Positions 34,603 through 45,296 of a DNA stretch of 64,000 nt are shown piece after piece (position 1 is the stretch's first letter; each line of letters begins with the position of its first letter). This stretch comes from Proales similis (taxonomy: Eukaryota; Rotifera; Eurotatoria; Ploima; Proalidae): contig JAGVRJ010000003.1 in assembly GCA_019059635.1 (NCBI GenBank), positions 2,542,001 through 2,606,000 on the forward strand. Direction: 5' to 3'. The translations under genes were made by a program, and so were the position numbers. The notes beneath the pieces were generated by a model. It ran no database searches, was not told the DNA's origin, and saw nothing but the letters and a program-made list of their open reading frames with translations.

Positions 34603-35884
34603 AAAGAGTCTGTGCTCTTGCAACATGCTCCTTTCTTAAAAGCTTAATTCAAGTTTGCAGTTTTTTGATTATCGCTCAAACGCAGCGCTCGAATCGAATG
34701 CGTTTTATAAAGACCAGCAAGAGGAGAGTTGTTTTTGTGGGGGGTGTCAAACAGAAACGACTCGGCTACAAATAGCTCCAAGCCCTGCAGCTGTTGGTTT
34801 ACGTTGCGTTTTAGGTCTCTACTTGAGCCAGCTTGAAGAACTTGTCTATCAAAACTTCTCAAATCCTTGGCGCGCAATATGCGATAAATCAGGAGCGCTA
34901 CCTTCTTTACTGACAGTATAATTAGGCGCTGCCCTCTTCGTAGCATTTAGCAAGACTTGGATGGATTTAGAGGCCTTCATGCTCACTCAGCCAGCAATGT
35001 TGCCCACCTACGCAACCATAAATACACGCAATTGATGAGGGGTCCGTTGTTGAAAGCAAAACTCTTTCAAGTGAAATGAAAATTGGAAAAGTTGGCAGAA
35101 AGCTGAACAGACTCGGCGATGGGCGCGAATGAAATACAGTTTTTTTTTGTGAGAGAGAAAGAGAGTAAACTGAGCGCGGGGGATGTTTTCTGATCGGGCG
35201 GATGGCGGCCATCAAAATTAATTGTTCACTGCTGTTTGAAGTATACAAAAGGAGGATAGAACTGGAAATTACGTCATATGGTAGGCCTTCTAGAACTGCT
35301 ACGCAGGCGCAAGTAATTTGGCCTTATCGACGATGCTACTGCAGCGCGGGTGATGTTGTAGAGCTTTGTGTGTTTATGGCGGCGGCGTTTATCTACTTTG
35401 AGCTGCGCACTGGATGATAATCAAATAATCGCAAAAAGAAACGTCTGAACATCTCGGCCTGGCAAACTTGATTGCTTGCTGTGGCGCTCATAAATTAGAG
35501 GCCGTGCGAAATTGTTGCATGCGCAGGCTTTTAGCATTTCAATTTACCAGCAGCAGCATCATCGTTCTCATCATCAGCTTGAGCATCATCCCAATCTTAA
35601 TCTCCACCATTTAAAACACCAGCATTCATCTTTGTATGTTCGTCTGTGTGTGTGAGCGTGAGTGTATTTGTTGTTACCGAATGTTATGCGCAGTTATGTA
35701 ATTTGCTCTAACCTTCGCCCGTCTATGGGCGCACAGCTACTTAAATAGTCCAATGAAGCTACAACACCAGCAGCAGCAGCAGCCTCTTTTCATCTCGCTC
35801 TCATCTGATCTGTTTGACTTTTGTTCTCAAACTAGAGCCAAACATTGACACAAAAACTGAAGAATTAGGCTCCATTTCGGAAAT
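34603..35884. other. Non-coding interval upstream of the Kunitz gene
   Basis: No homologous coding frame is visible. A CAG run lies near 35765-35782 and other short repeats occur near 35550. The left end is the 3' UTR of the filamin-repeat gene and the right end must hold the Kunitz gene promoter. Confidence 0.5.
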
Positions 35885-37086
35885 ATGTTGCGCACAATCG
35901 GCATCATCTTGGTAGGCCAAAGTTGAATTTCCCACTCAGTCGATCATGCATTCGTCAAAGCTTCTTTTAAATCTGCTCGCGGCCAAATCAGTGCTTAACT
36001 CTGATGCCAGTGTGGAAGAAACTTCACCCGAGCCAACCGAGCTCAGCGCGCCGACTCAAGCCGCTTTTCTGGCCGGTAAGAGTTGAACTGCCGCCTCTAT
36101 AGACTCGCGTTTATTCAAACGCAATTCTAGAAACCACATCGGCCGAGTCGATCCAAAACGCCAGCTATAGATCTATTCCGCCGAGAGGCTTGAGCCAATC
36201 GTTCGCCGACTGTCCCAGCTTGACCTGTGAATATGGATTCAAGCTTGACTTGGAGGGCCGGGCGCTTTGCTCGTGCGCCGATCCCTGCGAGGTTGGTCTT
36301 CTTCAGCCAAGATTTCGACAATTCCTCTCAAACTTGGCCACTCTGAAGGAGAATCCATGCGAAGGCAAATTCTGCAAAGTGGAAAAGCTTGGCGAGAATC
36401 AGTTCACTGCCAGCTGCCACGATAAAATTGAACGACCGCCTAAATGTCTACAGCCCGTACTGGCCGGCAACTGCACCAAATACACGTCGCGCTATTATTT
36501 CAACTCATTTCTGAATCAATGTTTTCACTTTATCTTCAGCGGCTGCAAAACCAACGAAAACAATTTTGAAAGCTGGGAAAAGGTGAGTGAGCAAGGCGCG
36601 AAACGGGCTCTAATGAATCTGAAATTGTTTGAATATGAACGCTCGCTTAGTGTCAAATGGAATGCAACAGTAAGTAGCCGAGCGCCAGATCTTGTTGCTG
36701 AAAGACTCGACTCATGTGGCCTTCTAGCCTGCAGTCTCCTGCCTGAGCCAGGACCTTGTGAGGGTAACCTGCCGCGCTACTACTACGATCCGTTGAGAAA
36801 GGGCTGCTTCAAGTTCAGGCAAGTGCTCTGGCCGTTAAAAATAGCTTCTGAACGAATCCTGAACCCTGAACCGCTTGAAGATGGGGCGGATGCAAAGGCA
36901 ATGAAAACAACTTTTTGACCAAACGACACTGCGAGGATTCTTGCTTGAACCAGCGGCCAGGCGCTCTGTTCCTCAACGGTAAGCTCATTCTTCACTTCTT
37001 TCATTTATTAAGTTCAATCGAACGGACTCGAAAAAGGATTTCCGTTGAAGAAGATTCGCGACTACCACAACCAAGGCAGCAATTGA
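35885..37086 (+). CDS. Secreted protein with antistasin-like segment and two Kunitz domains
   Basis: A predicted secreted protease-inhibitor-type protein. The first two exons (35885-35911 and 35961-36075) join in phase to give a signal peptide, MLRTIGIILLLLNLLAAKS. A Cys-rich segment follows (CPSLTCEYGFKLDLEGRALCSC), resembling an antistasin repeat, and then a short PCEGKFCKVE segment resembling a follistatin/EGF unit. Kunitz domain 1 runs from CLQPVLAGNC to the small exon supplying CQMEC. Kunitz domain 2 runs from CSLLPEPGPC through YYYDPLRKGCFKF and WGGCKGNENNF to CEDSC. All six cysteines are present in each. The residue after the second cysteine (P1) is Thr in domain 1 and Glu in domain 2, so neither looks like a trypsin inhibitor. 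One intron in domain 2 appears to begin with GC. The C-terminal exon is short and basic. Confidence 0.8.
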
Positions 37087-37409
37087 CCAGTTTTCATGCA
37101 CCACGAGCAGCGTCTTTCTCAATTAGAATGAATGACTGCATTTGATTGTTGGCCGCCAGTTCTTGTTTTGTTGACTTTAAATTTGAATAAAGCACTTTGA
37201 GCAATTTCGCAACGTTTAAATTGAAAATTTCAAATTGAATTGAATTTTCATGTTTATTATGCCCAGTCAAGATCGGATTGGACGCATTTTTCATGACGCG
37301 CGAGTGCGCACAAGTTACTTTGGTCTGTTTTCAATCAGATGCGGTTCACAGTGAGTAGCGTCTCTTTAATTCGGACCATTGGCGTCAGTTAACAGTCCCC
37401 TCGTCGTCG
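37087..37409. other. Kunitz gene 3' UTR and DHODH upstream region
   Basis: AATAAA occurs near 37187 (TTGAATAAAGCAC), the probable polyadenylation signal of the Kunitz gene. The remainder precedes the DHODH start. No coding signal is seen. Confidence 0.5.
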
Positions 37410-38923
37410 ATGCAGAGAGTTTTCAAGTATTCATTTGGCGCCGCCGCGACCGCCTCAGTCCTCTGGGCTTCTCAGGCAATAGTCAGCGGAGATGAACAAT
37501 TCTATCGCAACTTCCTCATGCCGGCCGTTCACAAGTGTGTGGACGGCGAAACTGCTCACCGGCTTGCCGTTCTGATGGCCAAAAACAAGCTCGTGCCTCA
37601 TGCCAAACCGATTGAGCATGAATCCATGCTGGTGAGTGCAGCAGGTTCAGCGAGCGAACTCGTCTGTCTGTAAACGATTTCTAAAGAAAGTGCAAGTGCT
37701 CGGACAAACGTTTAATAATCCGATCGGATGTGCAGCCGGATTTGACAAGGACGCCGAGGCGATGAGTGGCCTGTTTGAGGTCGGCTTCGGTTTCGTCGAA
37801 GTCGGAACCATTACGCCAATGCCGCAGAGCGGCAACGCCAAGCCCCGCGTGTTCAGACTGGTCGAGGATCAGGCGGTTATAAATCGGTGCGCTAACTTGA
37901 TCCAGTTGATCACTCTATCGTTTCTCATGCCCATTTCTAGCTATGGCTTCAACAGCCAAGGCCACTCTGAATGCCTCAAGCGGGTACTGAAATTCAAAAT
38001 GAACGATGCCCATGAGGGCGTGCTCGGTATAAACATCGGCAAGAACAAAGAGAGCGTCGACTCGGCGGCCGATTTCGTCAAAGGAGTCGACGTGTTTGCC
38101 AAGTACGCCGACTACATCACCGTCAACATCTCGAGTCCGAACACTCCCGGCCTGCGAGACCTTCAGCACAAAAAGGAGCTTAAAAGTCTGCTCGATCAGG
38201 TACCTGCTGGCCCAATGTCATGTGCCAAGCCGCTCACCAAAACAGAATGGCAAAGGTGCTGGCCGAACGCAACAAATTGGTGAAGAAAACGCCGATTCTG
38301 GTAAAAATAGCGCCCGACCTTGATGATAGACAACTTGAAGAACTGATCCAAGTCTGCACCCGAGACGGAGTAAGTGAACCACCATTTTGAGTCAAAGACG
38401 AGTCAAGCGCTCATGAGAAAATTGAGAAACAAGTCGATGGTCTGATTGTGTCCAACACGACCATAGAAAGGCCTGGTAATTTGCAGAGCGCAAACAAGAC
38501 CCAGACCGGTGGACTGTCGGGTGCGCCTCTCAAAGACAAGTCAACCAAACTCATCGGCCGCGTCTACCAGCTGACCAAAGGCGCAGTGCCAATAGTTGGT
38601 GTGGGCGGAATTCGCACTGGCTCCGATGCGCTTGAGAAGATCAAAAACGGCGCATCTCTGCTTCAGATCTACACCGCAATGGTGTTCGAAGGACCACCGA
38701 TTGTAATAAACTTGAACTCAAGTCTCCCCTATCTGATTGGCGCCATTAGAACATTTCTCAAAAGGTGAACAAAATAAAACGTGAGCTCATTGAGCTTCTA
38801 AGGTAAGTACGAAGCGAGCAGCAGTTTATCTTCTCTGCCTGAACTCTGCCGTTTAGAGCGGAGGGCTTTAAAAGTGTTGAGGAGGCAGTTGGCTGCAACT
38901 TCAAGCAATCGAAGAGCAATTGA
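37410..38923 (+). CDS. DHODH: Dihydroorotate dehydrogenase (quinone), mitochondrial
   Basis: A class 2 enzyme of the inner mitochondrial membrane that oxidises dihydroorotate to orotate with ubiquinone, in pyrimidine synthesis. The start exon encodes a basic, hydrophobic leader (YSFGAAATASVLWASQAIV) followed by the quinone-tunnel helices (GDEQFYRNFLMP, ETAHRLAVLM). Later exons carry GCAAGFDKDAEAMSGL, GFGFVEVGTITPMPQ, PRVFRL, NRYGFNSQGH, VNISSPNTPGLRDL with the class 2 catalytic serine, ILVKIAPDL, DGLIVSNTT, TGGLSGAPL, VPIVGVGGI and the FMN phosphate-binding GASLLQIYTAMVF. Two late exons complete the C-terminus (VNKIKRELIELLRAEGF to the TGA at 38921). At two introns the in-phase acceptors are further downstream than the first AG, giving introns of about 55 nt. 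AATAAA at about 38942 is the likely polyadenylation signal. Confidence 0.95.
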
Positions 38924-39243
38924 CCTCCTCTCAAGTGAATAATAAACCTGAACAAGAAAGAAAAATTCTTTCAAGACAATTTGCACGTCTCGACTCGGGT
39001 TATGTCAAAAAGAAAAAAATTGAAAGTAATTTACCTCCGACAAATAATTTATTTGGTTGTCGTTCGGACTACAAGCACATCGAGCGAACCAACCACGACG
39101 GCAACCGAATGAAATAATAAAAAGAGGAGAAAAACAAAGCAAAAAGCTGAAAGCTAAATTAGTTGGCCAAACTGGCGTGAACCCAATACGACTTGTAAGA
39201 CACAAGAGGAGAGAGAGAGAGAGAGCGAGGGATTAGGAGGGCA
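38924..39243. other. DHODH 3' UTR and TCEANC2 upstream region
   Basis: Besides the DHODH polyadenylation signal the interval contains only A-rich sequence and a GA run at 39210-39226 just upstream of the next start codon. Confidence 0.5.
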
Positions 39244-39852
39244 ATGAGCAAGCAGATGAAAATTAGCGAACTGAAACGTGTGGTGAATGTGGACTTGTTT
39301 ATGAGTCATGCAAAGCTGCTCCAAGACGAAAGTCTTAAAGACGAGCGATTGATCGAGCGTGTTCTAGACGAGCTGGCCGAAAAGACGCCATCGCGCCAAG
39401 TGCTTATCCGAACTCGGCTCGGCTTCATTCTCCGCTCGATCGCCGCCCGATCTGACCTTAGCAGAGATGTGAGAGACAAGGCGCGCTCTCTTCGCGAGAA
39501 GTGGAAAGAGTTTCACAAGCGCCTCTTACTTAATCCAGAGCACGACGTAAAGTGCGACAAGCCGACCACTGAACGCCGCCAAGAAGCAAAGCGCACTCTG
39601 ATCAGATCAGCTAGCAGAGCGACGTCCCTGTTCAATGCCGACTCGCATCATTATTTAGCCATCGCTGACATTGAGTTTGAAATCTTCAAGTCGTGTGGCA
39701 AAACCATCAGCGCCAAGTATGCCAGTCAGGTCAGAAAGTGTGCAGCGCTGATCGAAGCCAGTCAAGCCGATTTCAGTCGTCTGCTTGAATCCAAGCTGAG
39801 CGCACTTGAGTTTCTCGCTCTTGTTGGTCTGCTCGAGCCGCAGCGAAGCTGA
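39244..39852 (+). CDS. TCEANC2: TFIIS N-terminal/central domain-containing protein (TCEANC2-like)
   Basis: A 202-residue single-exon protein. Residues 20-100 form a TFIIS N-terminal (LW) helical bundle, with the typical RTRLGFILRSIA and DVRDKARSLREKWKEF segments. Residues 140-190 resemble the start of the TFIIS central domain (ADIEFEIFKSCG, SAKYASQVRKCAALI). There is no C-terminal zinc ribbon, so it cannot stimulate RNA polymerase II cleavage as TFIIS does. The length and domain pair match the poorly characterised TCEANC2 family. The start ATG at 39244 is the first in frame and follows a GA-rich leader. AATAAA near 39985 is the likely polyadenylation signal. The domain calls are firm; the orthology is probable. 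Confidence 0.75.
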   Translation: MSKQMKISELKRVVNVDLFMSHAKLLQDESLKDERLIERVLDELAEKTPSRQVLIRTRLGFILRSIAARSDLSRDVRDKARSLREKWKEFHKRLLLNPEHDVKCDKPTTERRQEAKRTLIRSASRATSLFNADSHHYLAIADIEFEIFKSCGKTISAKYASQVRKCAALIEASQADFSRLLESKLSALEFLALVGLLEPQRS

Positions 39853-40152
39853 GACCAGGCCTCTGCTCATGCTGCCCAATCATTAATTTGAAATTTACTT
39901 TTGCCAGTTCGTTAATCAGTCAGACTGCAGCAGCTAATCTCGTCCAATTCAATTTACCAATTGCTACTCTGCAGATTTCTATGCAATAAAACTTTGCTTT
40001 TCTTTTGTTTGCTTCCACGAGCCGCGCGCTTCTTTCTTTTGTTTCTAAAACGCTTAAAAAAAAAGAACGCCAAAAAAAAAGTGCTTGTCCAGTGAACTGA
40101 TCGCACAACGACAAACTCGTTTCGCTTTAGACTTCAAGGGTGTCCTTCGGTA

Positions 40153-40982
40153 ATGGAAGCAGAGAATAGCGGCAACATGCAAGCAGAAGGAGGCCAACTA
40201 CCAAAAATTGGGTAAAGCGGCTGTTCGACTTCGACTTCATTCCTGCCTCGAGCATTCATTCGATCGAACGCCCAGATTGAGTCCGTCTGTGATCATCGAG
40301 CAGTACGGCTCCAAGTCAAGAGAATGGACCAAGCAAATGTATCAGTCGCTGAGGCCGTGGACTCAGTTCGCCAGCAAGAGCAAGCTCAACCGTCCGAGCA
40401 ACATGATCGAACTCAGTCGTCGCACGTGGACAAATTTGCACCATTTCAAGGCCAATTATATATTCATTGCGCTGGTGCTGGCCGTTTTCTTTCTGTGAGT
40501 TGACCTCAGTCCATGTGCGTGCTTGCTTCGATTCAAATATTTGCCTTTCAAGCTTGAACAATCCGATGCTCTTGTTCTGCATTGCTGTGTTGATCTCGCT
40601 CTCCTACTACATTCAGTTCATTCATGCCAACAGGCCAATCGAGCTTTTAGGTGAGAGCGCCCAAAACCAACTCTTATCTACTGAGCATATCGCAAATCAA
40701 TAAATTCTAATCGATTGAAATATTCAAGGACGACAGTTCAGTCAGTTCCAGTTGACCGTTTTGCTTGTAATCATCTCGGTGCCAATGATTTTGATATTTG
40801 GCGCCGTGTCGGCGATCACCTGGACGATCGGTAAACTTGACTGCCATTCTTGCTATTGACAGCTGACTTGATTCACTTTTTTCACGATTTAAGGCAGTTC
40901 ACTCTTGATCGCAGGTGTTCATGCCGCTCTTTATGACGACCAGGACAGAGTGATTGAAGATTTCGGCTCCGAACTTGTCTGA
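40153..40982 (+). CDS. RABAC1: PRA1 family protein (prenylated Rab acceptor 1)
   Basis: A small Golgi/endosomal membrane protein that binds prenylated Rab GTPases and helps their membrane delivery. About five exons are joined in phase. The first supplies a short polar N-terminus (MEAENSGNMQAEGG), and the next gives SREWTKQMYQSLRPWTQFASK and the family signature PSNMIELSRRTWTNLHHFKANY. Two hydrophobic hairpins follow (IFIALVLAVFFL with NNPMLLFCIAVLISLSYYIQF, then TVLLVIISVPMILIFGAVSAI with SSLLIAGVHAALY). The C-terminus is acidic (DDQDRVIEDFGSELV). The RPW/NY signatures and the hydrophobic double hairpin separate this from other four-helix Golgi proteins. Membership of the PRA1 family is firm; assignment to RABAC1 rather than to PRAF2/ARL6IP5 rests mainly on the RPWTQF segment and the length. 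Confidence 0.82.
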
Positions 40983-41292
40983 GACGAGCACAGCTTCCTC
41001 TTTTTCTCTCTCTCACAGCGCCTTTCACTCTTTTTTGTATTTATTTCAATTTGTTAAGACCAAAACGGGCTAACTTAAAACTGGATCCAGCCGAACAGGG
41101 CTAAATTCACTGAAGCTGAGGTTCGTGTACAACTCAATGAAGCGGATTTTATATTTCGCTGCCTAGGCAATGCTTTTTTTTTTCTGACAAATAATTCGAA
41201 CGGGCCGATCTAGATCAAAGTTGAAAATAAAAAATCTTCAAATTGTTAATTTATTTGAGTGCGCGATTTGAAATAGACGATAGAGGCCAATC
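40983..41292. other. Convergent 3' region of PRA1 and WDR83OS genes
   Basis: The two genes converge over 310 bp. A plus-strand AATAAA lies at about 41226 and a minus-strand one at about 41248, so their 3' ends probably overlap. No coding signal is seen. Confidence 0.5.
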
Positions 41293-41731
41293 TCATTGAA
41301 ACGGCAGGGTCATTGGGGCCGGATTCTGCATATAGGACATGACCACAGAAGAGATGGAGAGCCTGAAACGACCATGAGAATTAGTGAAATCGAACAAACA
41401 AGTGCGAGCAAGTGAAGCATGGCTTACATGAAGCAGCTGAGTATTTGTTTGCTGTCGTCGTTGCCGCGCGCGTTCGAGAAGCCGATCAGCGAGGTTAGAA
41501 CGGAGAGCCAAGCGCACCATTTAATCTTGGGAAGCAATGTTTGAGGAGAATTCTTTGCCAAGTCCAGTCCTCGAGTCTTACCTTCATCATGAGACCGCAC
41601 ATGCTAAGGACCATGCCGATCACGTTCATGTAGTCTTGGATCTGATCATCGCTGGCCGGAAGTGTGTAGGACGACTTGAATCGCTTAATCCGGTCTGGTC
41701 GACGGGGATCGTTTGAAATTGGACTGGACAT
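41293..41731 (-). CDS. WDR83OS: PAT complex subunit Asterix (WDR83OS)
   Basis: A small ER membrane protein that, with CCDC47, forms the PAT intramembrane chaperone for nascent multipass proteins. Three exons join to about 107 residues, the family length. Exon 1 gives MSSPISNDPRRPDRIKRF, DYMNVIGMVLSMCGLMMK. Exon 2 gives IKWCAWLSVLTSLIGFSNAR and DDSKQILSCFM. Exon 3 ends the protein with LSISSVVMSYMQNPAPMTLP and FQ. The DPRRP motif, the SMCGLM membrane segment and the SYMQNP tail are diagnostic. The start codon lies 232 bp from that of the first dicarboxylate carrier gene on the other strand, so the two probably share a bidirectional promoter. Confidence 0.95.
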
Positions 41732-41962
41732 TGTGGCTCGCTCGCAGAATGCTACTCAGAGAGAGAAAATGACGGTAGACGTGGTCGAGAATGCATGCAA
41801 CTGGGCAAATTATGATCTCCATCTCCCATTTTATGCTTATTTTATTCGTCGACGGCTAAGGCTGAGGCGGCAAAGTGTTTGGGACTTGAGGCCACTCCAG
41901 CTTGTGCTGTTTTTTTTTTTCTTACTCTTTTCTACATCTTTACGTCAGCGACCGGGCTAGAA

Positions 41963-43126
41963 ATGTCTCGAGGAAAAGACGAGCGTAGACGCGAGCCGGG
42001 CTACCTCGGCGGCTTGGGTAATTCAGCTGAGAACTCATTCGCCGATGCCGCTATTTGCATTGATCGATGTTCGAGACAGCTAGTATGGGCGCCACCTGTC
42101 TAACTCATCCGCTGGACACAGTGAAAGTTCATCTACAAACTCAGGGCTTGAATAGACTGGGATTCATTGGTAAGTTGGCGCAAACTGCCCGAGAGCGAAA
42201 TTAAAACTCCAAGCGGCAATTAGCCATGACCCGGCACGTCATTCGAGCGAACGGTTTCTTTTCTCTTTACAGCGGAATGTCGGCTGCTCTATTAAGACAA
42301 GGAACCTACTCGACAACCAGATTCGGTTTCTACGAGCTCGTCAAAGAAAGCCTGAGCAACAGCAGTCCGTCAGGCTCTTCGCAGCCGTCACAGAACGTTC
42401 CGTTTTACTTGAAATTGTTGATTGCGGGTGCCGGCGGTGGAATCGGCTCCGTGTTTGGCTCGCCGGCCGATCTCATAAACGTGCGAATGCAGAACGACAT
42501 CAAACTTGCAGTCGAGCAGCGACGAAATTATCGAAATTGCTTCAACGCCATCTACCGCATTGTGAAGGAAGAAGGCTTCCTCACTCTTTACAAGGGCTCG
42601 TCTATGGCCACTCTGCGAGGCGTTCTAGTCACAATGGGTAAGCGCAGTTCAGCACTCAGTTTGTTTGTCCCCCCCCCTCCATCTCACGCCACCAAAACCC
42701 TGTCAAGGTCAACTCGCATTCTACGACGAAATAAAACAGACGCTGATCAACGACCTGAATTTGCCCAACAAAATCGGCACGCACTTTATCGCCAGCATGG
42801 GATCCGGTTTAGTTGCCACATTGATCACAATGCCCATGGGTGAGTGCCAATTCTGTTTGCGACTGTTGGCCAGCTTTTGTTCAACTCTTGAATTGACAGA
42901 CGTTCTCAAGACATTGATCATGAACTCGAAACCCAGCGAAGATCGAGGAATCATATCCACGGCGCGTAGAGCCATGAGAACAAATCGATTTGCGCTGTTC
43001 GCCGGCTTCTGGCCAAGATACGTTCGTCTCGGTCCATTTACCATTTTGACGTTTATTTTCTACGAAAAACTCAAAAACATTCACTTCTTGTTACTCGACT
43101 CGGACAGAATAAACACGGCGCTGTAG
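41963..43126 (+). CDS. SLC25A10: Mitochondrial dicarboxylate carrier, copy 1 (diverged)
   Basis: An inner-membrane carrier of the SLC25 family, which exchanges malate or succinate for phosphate or sulfur anions. The first exons give MSRGKDERRREPGYLGGLG and ASMGATCLTHPLDTVKVHLQ. The three family signatures are present: THPLDTVKVHLQ, GSPADLINVRMQND and TMPMDVLKTLIMN. Matches to the dicarboxylate carrier extend beyond the signatures (LYSGMSAALLRQGTYSTTRF, RRNYRNCFNAIYRIVKEEG, QLAFYDEIKQ). Compared with copy 2, the second signature has GSPADL for GTPADL, the third has KTLIMN for KTRMMN, and the C-terminal RLGPHT has become RLGPFT. It also carries a Ser/Pro-rich insertion and a longer C-terminus. 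This suggests altered or relaxed transport function. Copy 2 follows 272 bp downstream on the same strand. Confidence 0.9.
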
Positions 43127-43397
43127 ACGCTTCATTTCTTGACTTGCGATTTGGGCGCAATAGTAAATGAAAATCGAGCCCAGCAATAAACGGAGCCGGT
43201 TCTGGACAAGTTTGTTCTGGCAGACGCCTGTGGCTCATGCTTCAACTTGACATAATCGAGCGATCGCTTCTCTTCTTTTTTTTCTCTCTTCTCTCTCTCT
43301 CTGTTTCGCTCTTGATGTTCAACCTGACGCACCCCGAAACACCCTCATTTAGAACGCTGAACAGAATAGGTCAATAGGAGCAAAGAAAAGCCAGAAA

Positions 43398-44484
43398 ATG
43401 AGCAAAAAGAAAGAACCCTGGTACCTCGGCGGCATGGGTAAGCGCTGAAGAGAATAATGGGCATTTCACAGACTTGAAATCGCATTTCAAGCCTCGATGG
43501 GCGCGGTGGTTTGCACTCATCCTTTGGACACAGTCAAAGTTCAGTTGCAAACACAGCAGCAAGCTCGTTTTGGCTTTTTTGGTGAGCACCACATAATTGC
43601 AATGTGCAGACTTTTCGATGACCTTGGCAATCGCTGAGCAGGAATGACCGGCAACATAGTTCGAACGAGCGGCTTCACCGCTCTTTACAATGGCCTGTCG
43701 GCTTCGCTTTTGCGTCAGGCCACTTATTCGACCACTCGCTTCGCTTGCTATGAATTCTTCAAGGACGCGTTCACCAAAAAAGACAAATCGAACGCGCCAA
43801 TGAACATGCCATTCTACCAGAAGATCGCATTCGCTGGCCTTAGCGGTGGAATTGGCGGCATTGTTGGTAATTTGCGTGCGCTGTTCAGTTTTGGCCACCC
43901 CGGTCACAATGAGCCTCGAAAATAGGAACGCCGGCCGATCTGGTGAACGTCAGAATGCAGAATGACTGTAAACTACCGGTTGAGCAGCGCCGCAATTACA
44001 AGCATTGCTTCGAGGCGTTGGTGCGTATTGCTCGAACAGAAGGGCCGACTCGCATGTTCGCCGGCACCACAATGGCTTCGTCGCGTGGAATGCTGGTCAC
44101 AATTGGGCAGCTCGCGTTCTACGACGAAATAAAGCATCAACTGCTGAAGACTGCCTTCTTCCAAGACAATCTCTTTACCCATTTCACATCGAGTTTGGGT
44201 GCCGGTGTGATAGCCACGGTGATCACCATGCCCCTTGTAAGTTGACTGTTCCCCTCGAGTTGTCGTTTCCATTTCAAAAACACGCTCAACTTAAGGACGT
44301 GCTCAAGACTCGCATGATGAACGCCAAGCCTGGCGAGTATTCCGGAATAATGGACTGCGCACGCGACATTCTTCGAGTCGGACCGTCCGGTTTCTTCAAG
44401 GGCTTCACGCCCGCCTTTGTCCGTCTCGGTCCTCACACCATTCTTACATTCGTCTTTCTCGAGCAGCTTCGAAAGCTCTTCTAG
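43398..44484 (+). CDS. SLC25A10: Mitochondrial dicarboxylate carrier, copy 2 (conserved)
   Basis: The second tandem copy of the malate/succinate-phosphate carrier, about 280 residues. Exon 1 encodes MSKKKEPWYLGGMG; later exons give ASMGAVVCTHPLDTVKVQLQ, LYNGLSASLLRQATYSTTRF, GTPADLVNVRMQNDCKLPVE, RRNYKHCFEALVRIARTEG, GATMASSRG-like GTTMASSRGMLVTIGQ, DVLKTRMMNAKPGEY and RLGPHTILTFVFLEQLRKLF. All three carrier signatures and the conserved dicarboxylate-carrier C-terminus are intact, so this is the probable canonical SLC25A10 gene. It differs from copy 1 by an extra intron in the second repeat (near 43868-43924). AATAAA at about 44554 is the likely polyadenylation signal. A copy of AATAAA between the two genes (near 43186) shows they are separately terminated. 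Confidence 0.94.
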
Positions 44485-44759
44485 CTCGTTTGGCCACCGT
44501 TACGGCCACTTAGTTTTAGCAAAATTTCTGCACCGATTAGCAAAAATTCAGTTTAATAAACCTTCCCAACCCTGAAAGGCGACTTGCTCTATGAATTGGA
44601 TTTATTTATTCGCTCGACTCAATCAAACAGAAAAAGGAATTATTGTGTTGGAGTGGATAAGTTAAGTAGGACTAGTGTTAGGATTTTTCCACAAGAAAAG
44701 GGCTACGGCGCAGAGCCAGGCGTGAAACTGACCGGCTGCTGCTGCTGACTAGTAAGCGA

Positions 44760-45296
44760 TCAATGCAAGTCTTCGGTGGAGAACATTTTCTGGCAAATTT
44801 CAGTTAGAATAAACGAACCGAGTTGGTCGGAAGTTGTCAAGGCATTTACCTGAGCTCGCTTCAGGATCGAGTCCTTGGTAGGATCGTAGGCGTGCTCTTT
44901 GCTTGGAATCTCCAGGATTGCGGGCGTCAGCTTTTGGTAGTTGTCGATTATGTGTCGAACCATGTCGGCCAGCTGAACAGAATTTGTTGAGCTTCTCGAT
45001 TAAGACAAGCGGTCAGAGGCAACTCACATATTGCACGATCAGCAGGATCGCTACGTCCTCTCGATTCAAGAATCCCTTGACTGCTTCTTCCAGCTCGGCC
45101 AGGGTCGAGTCTGCAAAGTCAATTTTACATATTCAATTCAGCGCATCATCATGCGATTTGAATTCGACTCACTCTTGTCGTGAATGAAGTAATTCGGCTG
45201 CCGGCTCTTGTTCAGCTCGCCTGAGCCGGACATGAGGAATCCGATAACGGTGTCCTCGTCGCCAACCACAGCGATCAATTTGCCTTTTGATGCCAT
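44760..45296 (-). CDS. ATP6V1F: V-type proton ATPase subunit F
   Basis: A subunit of the V1 rotor stalk of the vacuolar proton pump, acidifying endosomes and lysosomes. Four exons join in phase to about 120 residues, the family length. They give [97 protein letters not shown] and KMFSTEDLH. These segments match the family almost residue for residue. The start ATG is at 45294-45296. The gene points away from NDUFS2. Minus-strand AATAAA hexamers at about 44603 can serve as the polyadenylation signal. Confidence 0.97.

Noticed and set aside
34655-34921. Plus-strand 88-codon open frame with several cysteines
   Set aside because: No homology, no splice signals and no regular cysteine spacing; most likely chance.
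38701-38768. Apparent DHODH C-terminus VINLNSSLPYLIGAIRTF
   Set aside because: This is intron read-through. Splicing at PPI|VNKIKREL gives the conserved family C-terminus.
43860-43925. Apparent extra residues NLRALFSFGHPGHNE in dicarboxylate carrier copy 2
   Set aside because: They are an intron; removing it restores the conserved GTPADLVNVRMQND segment.
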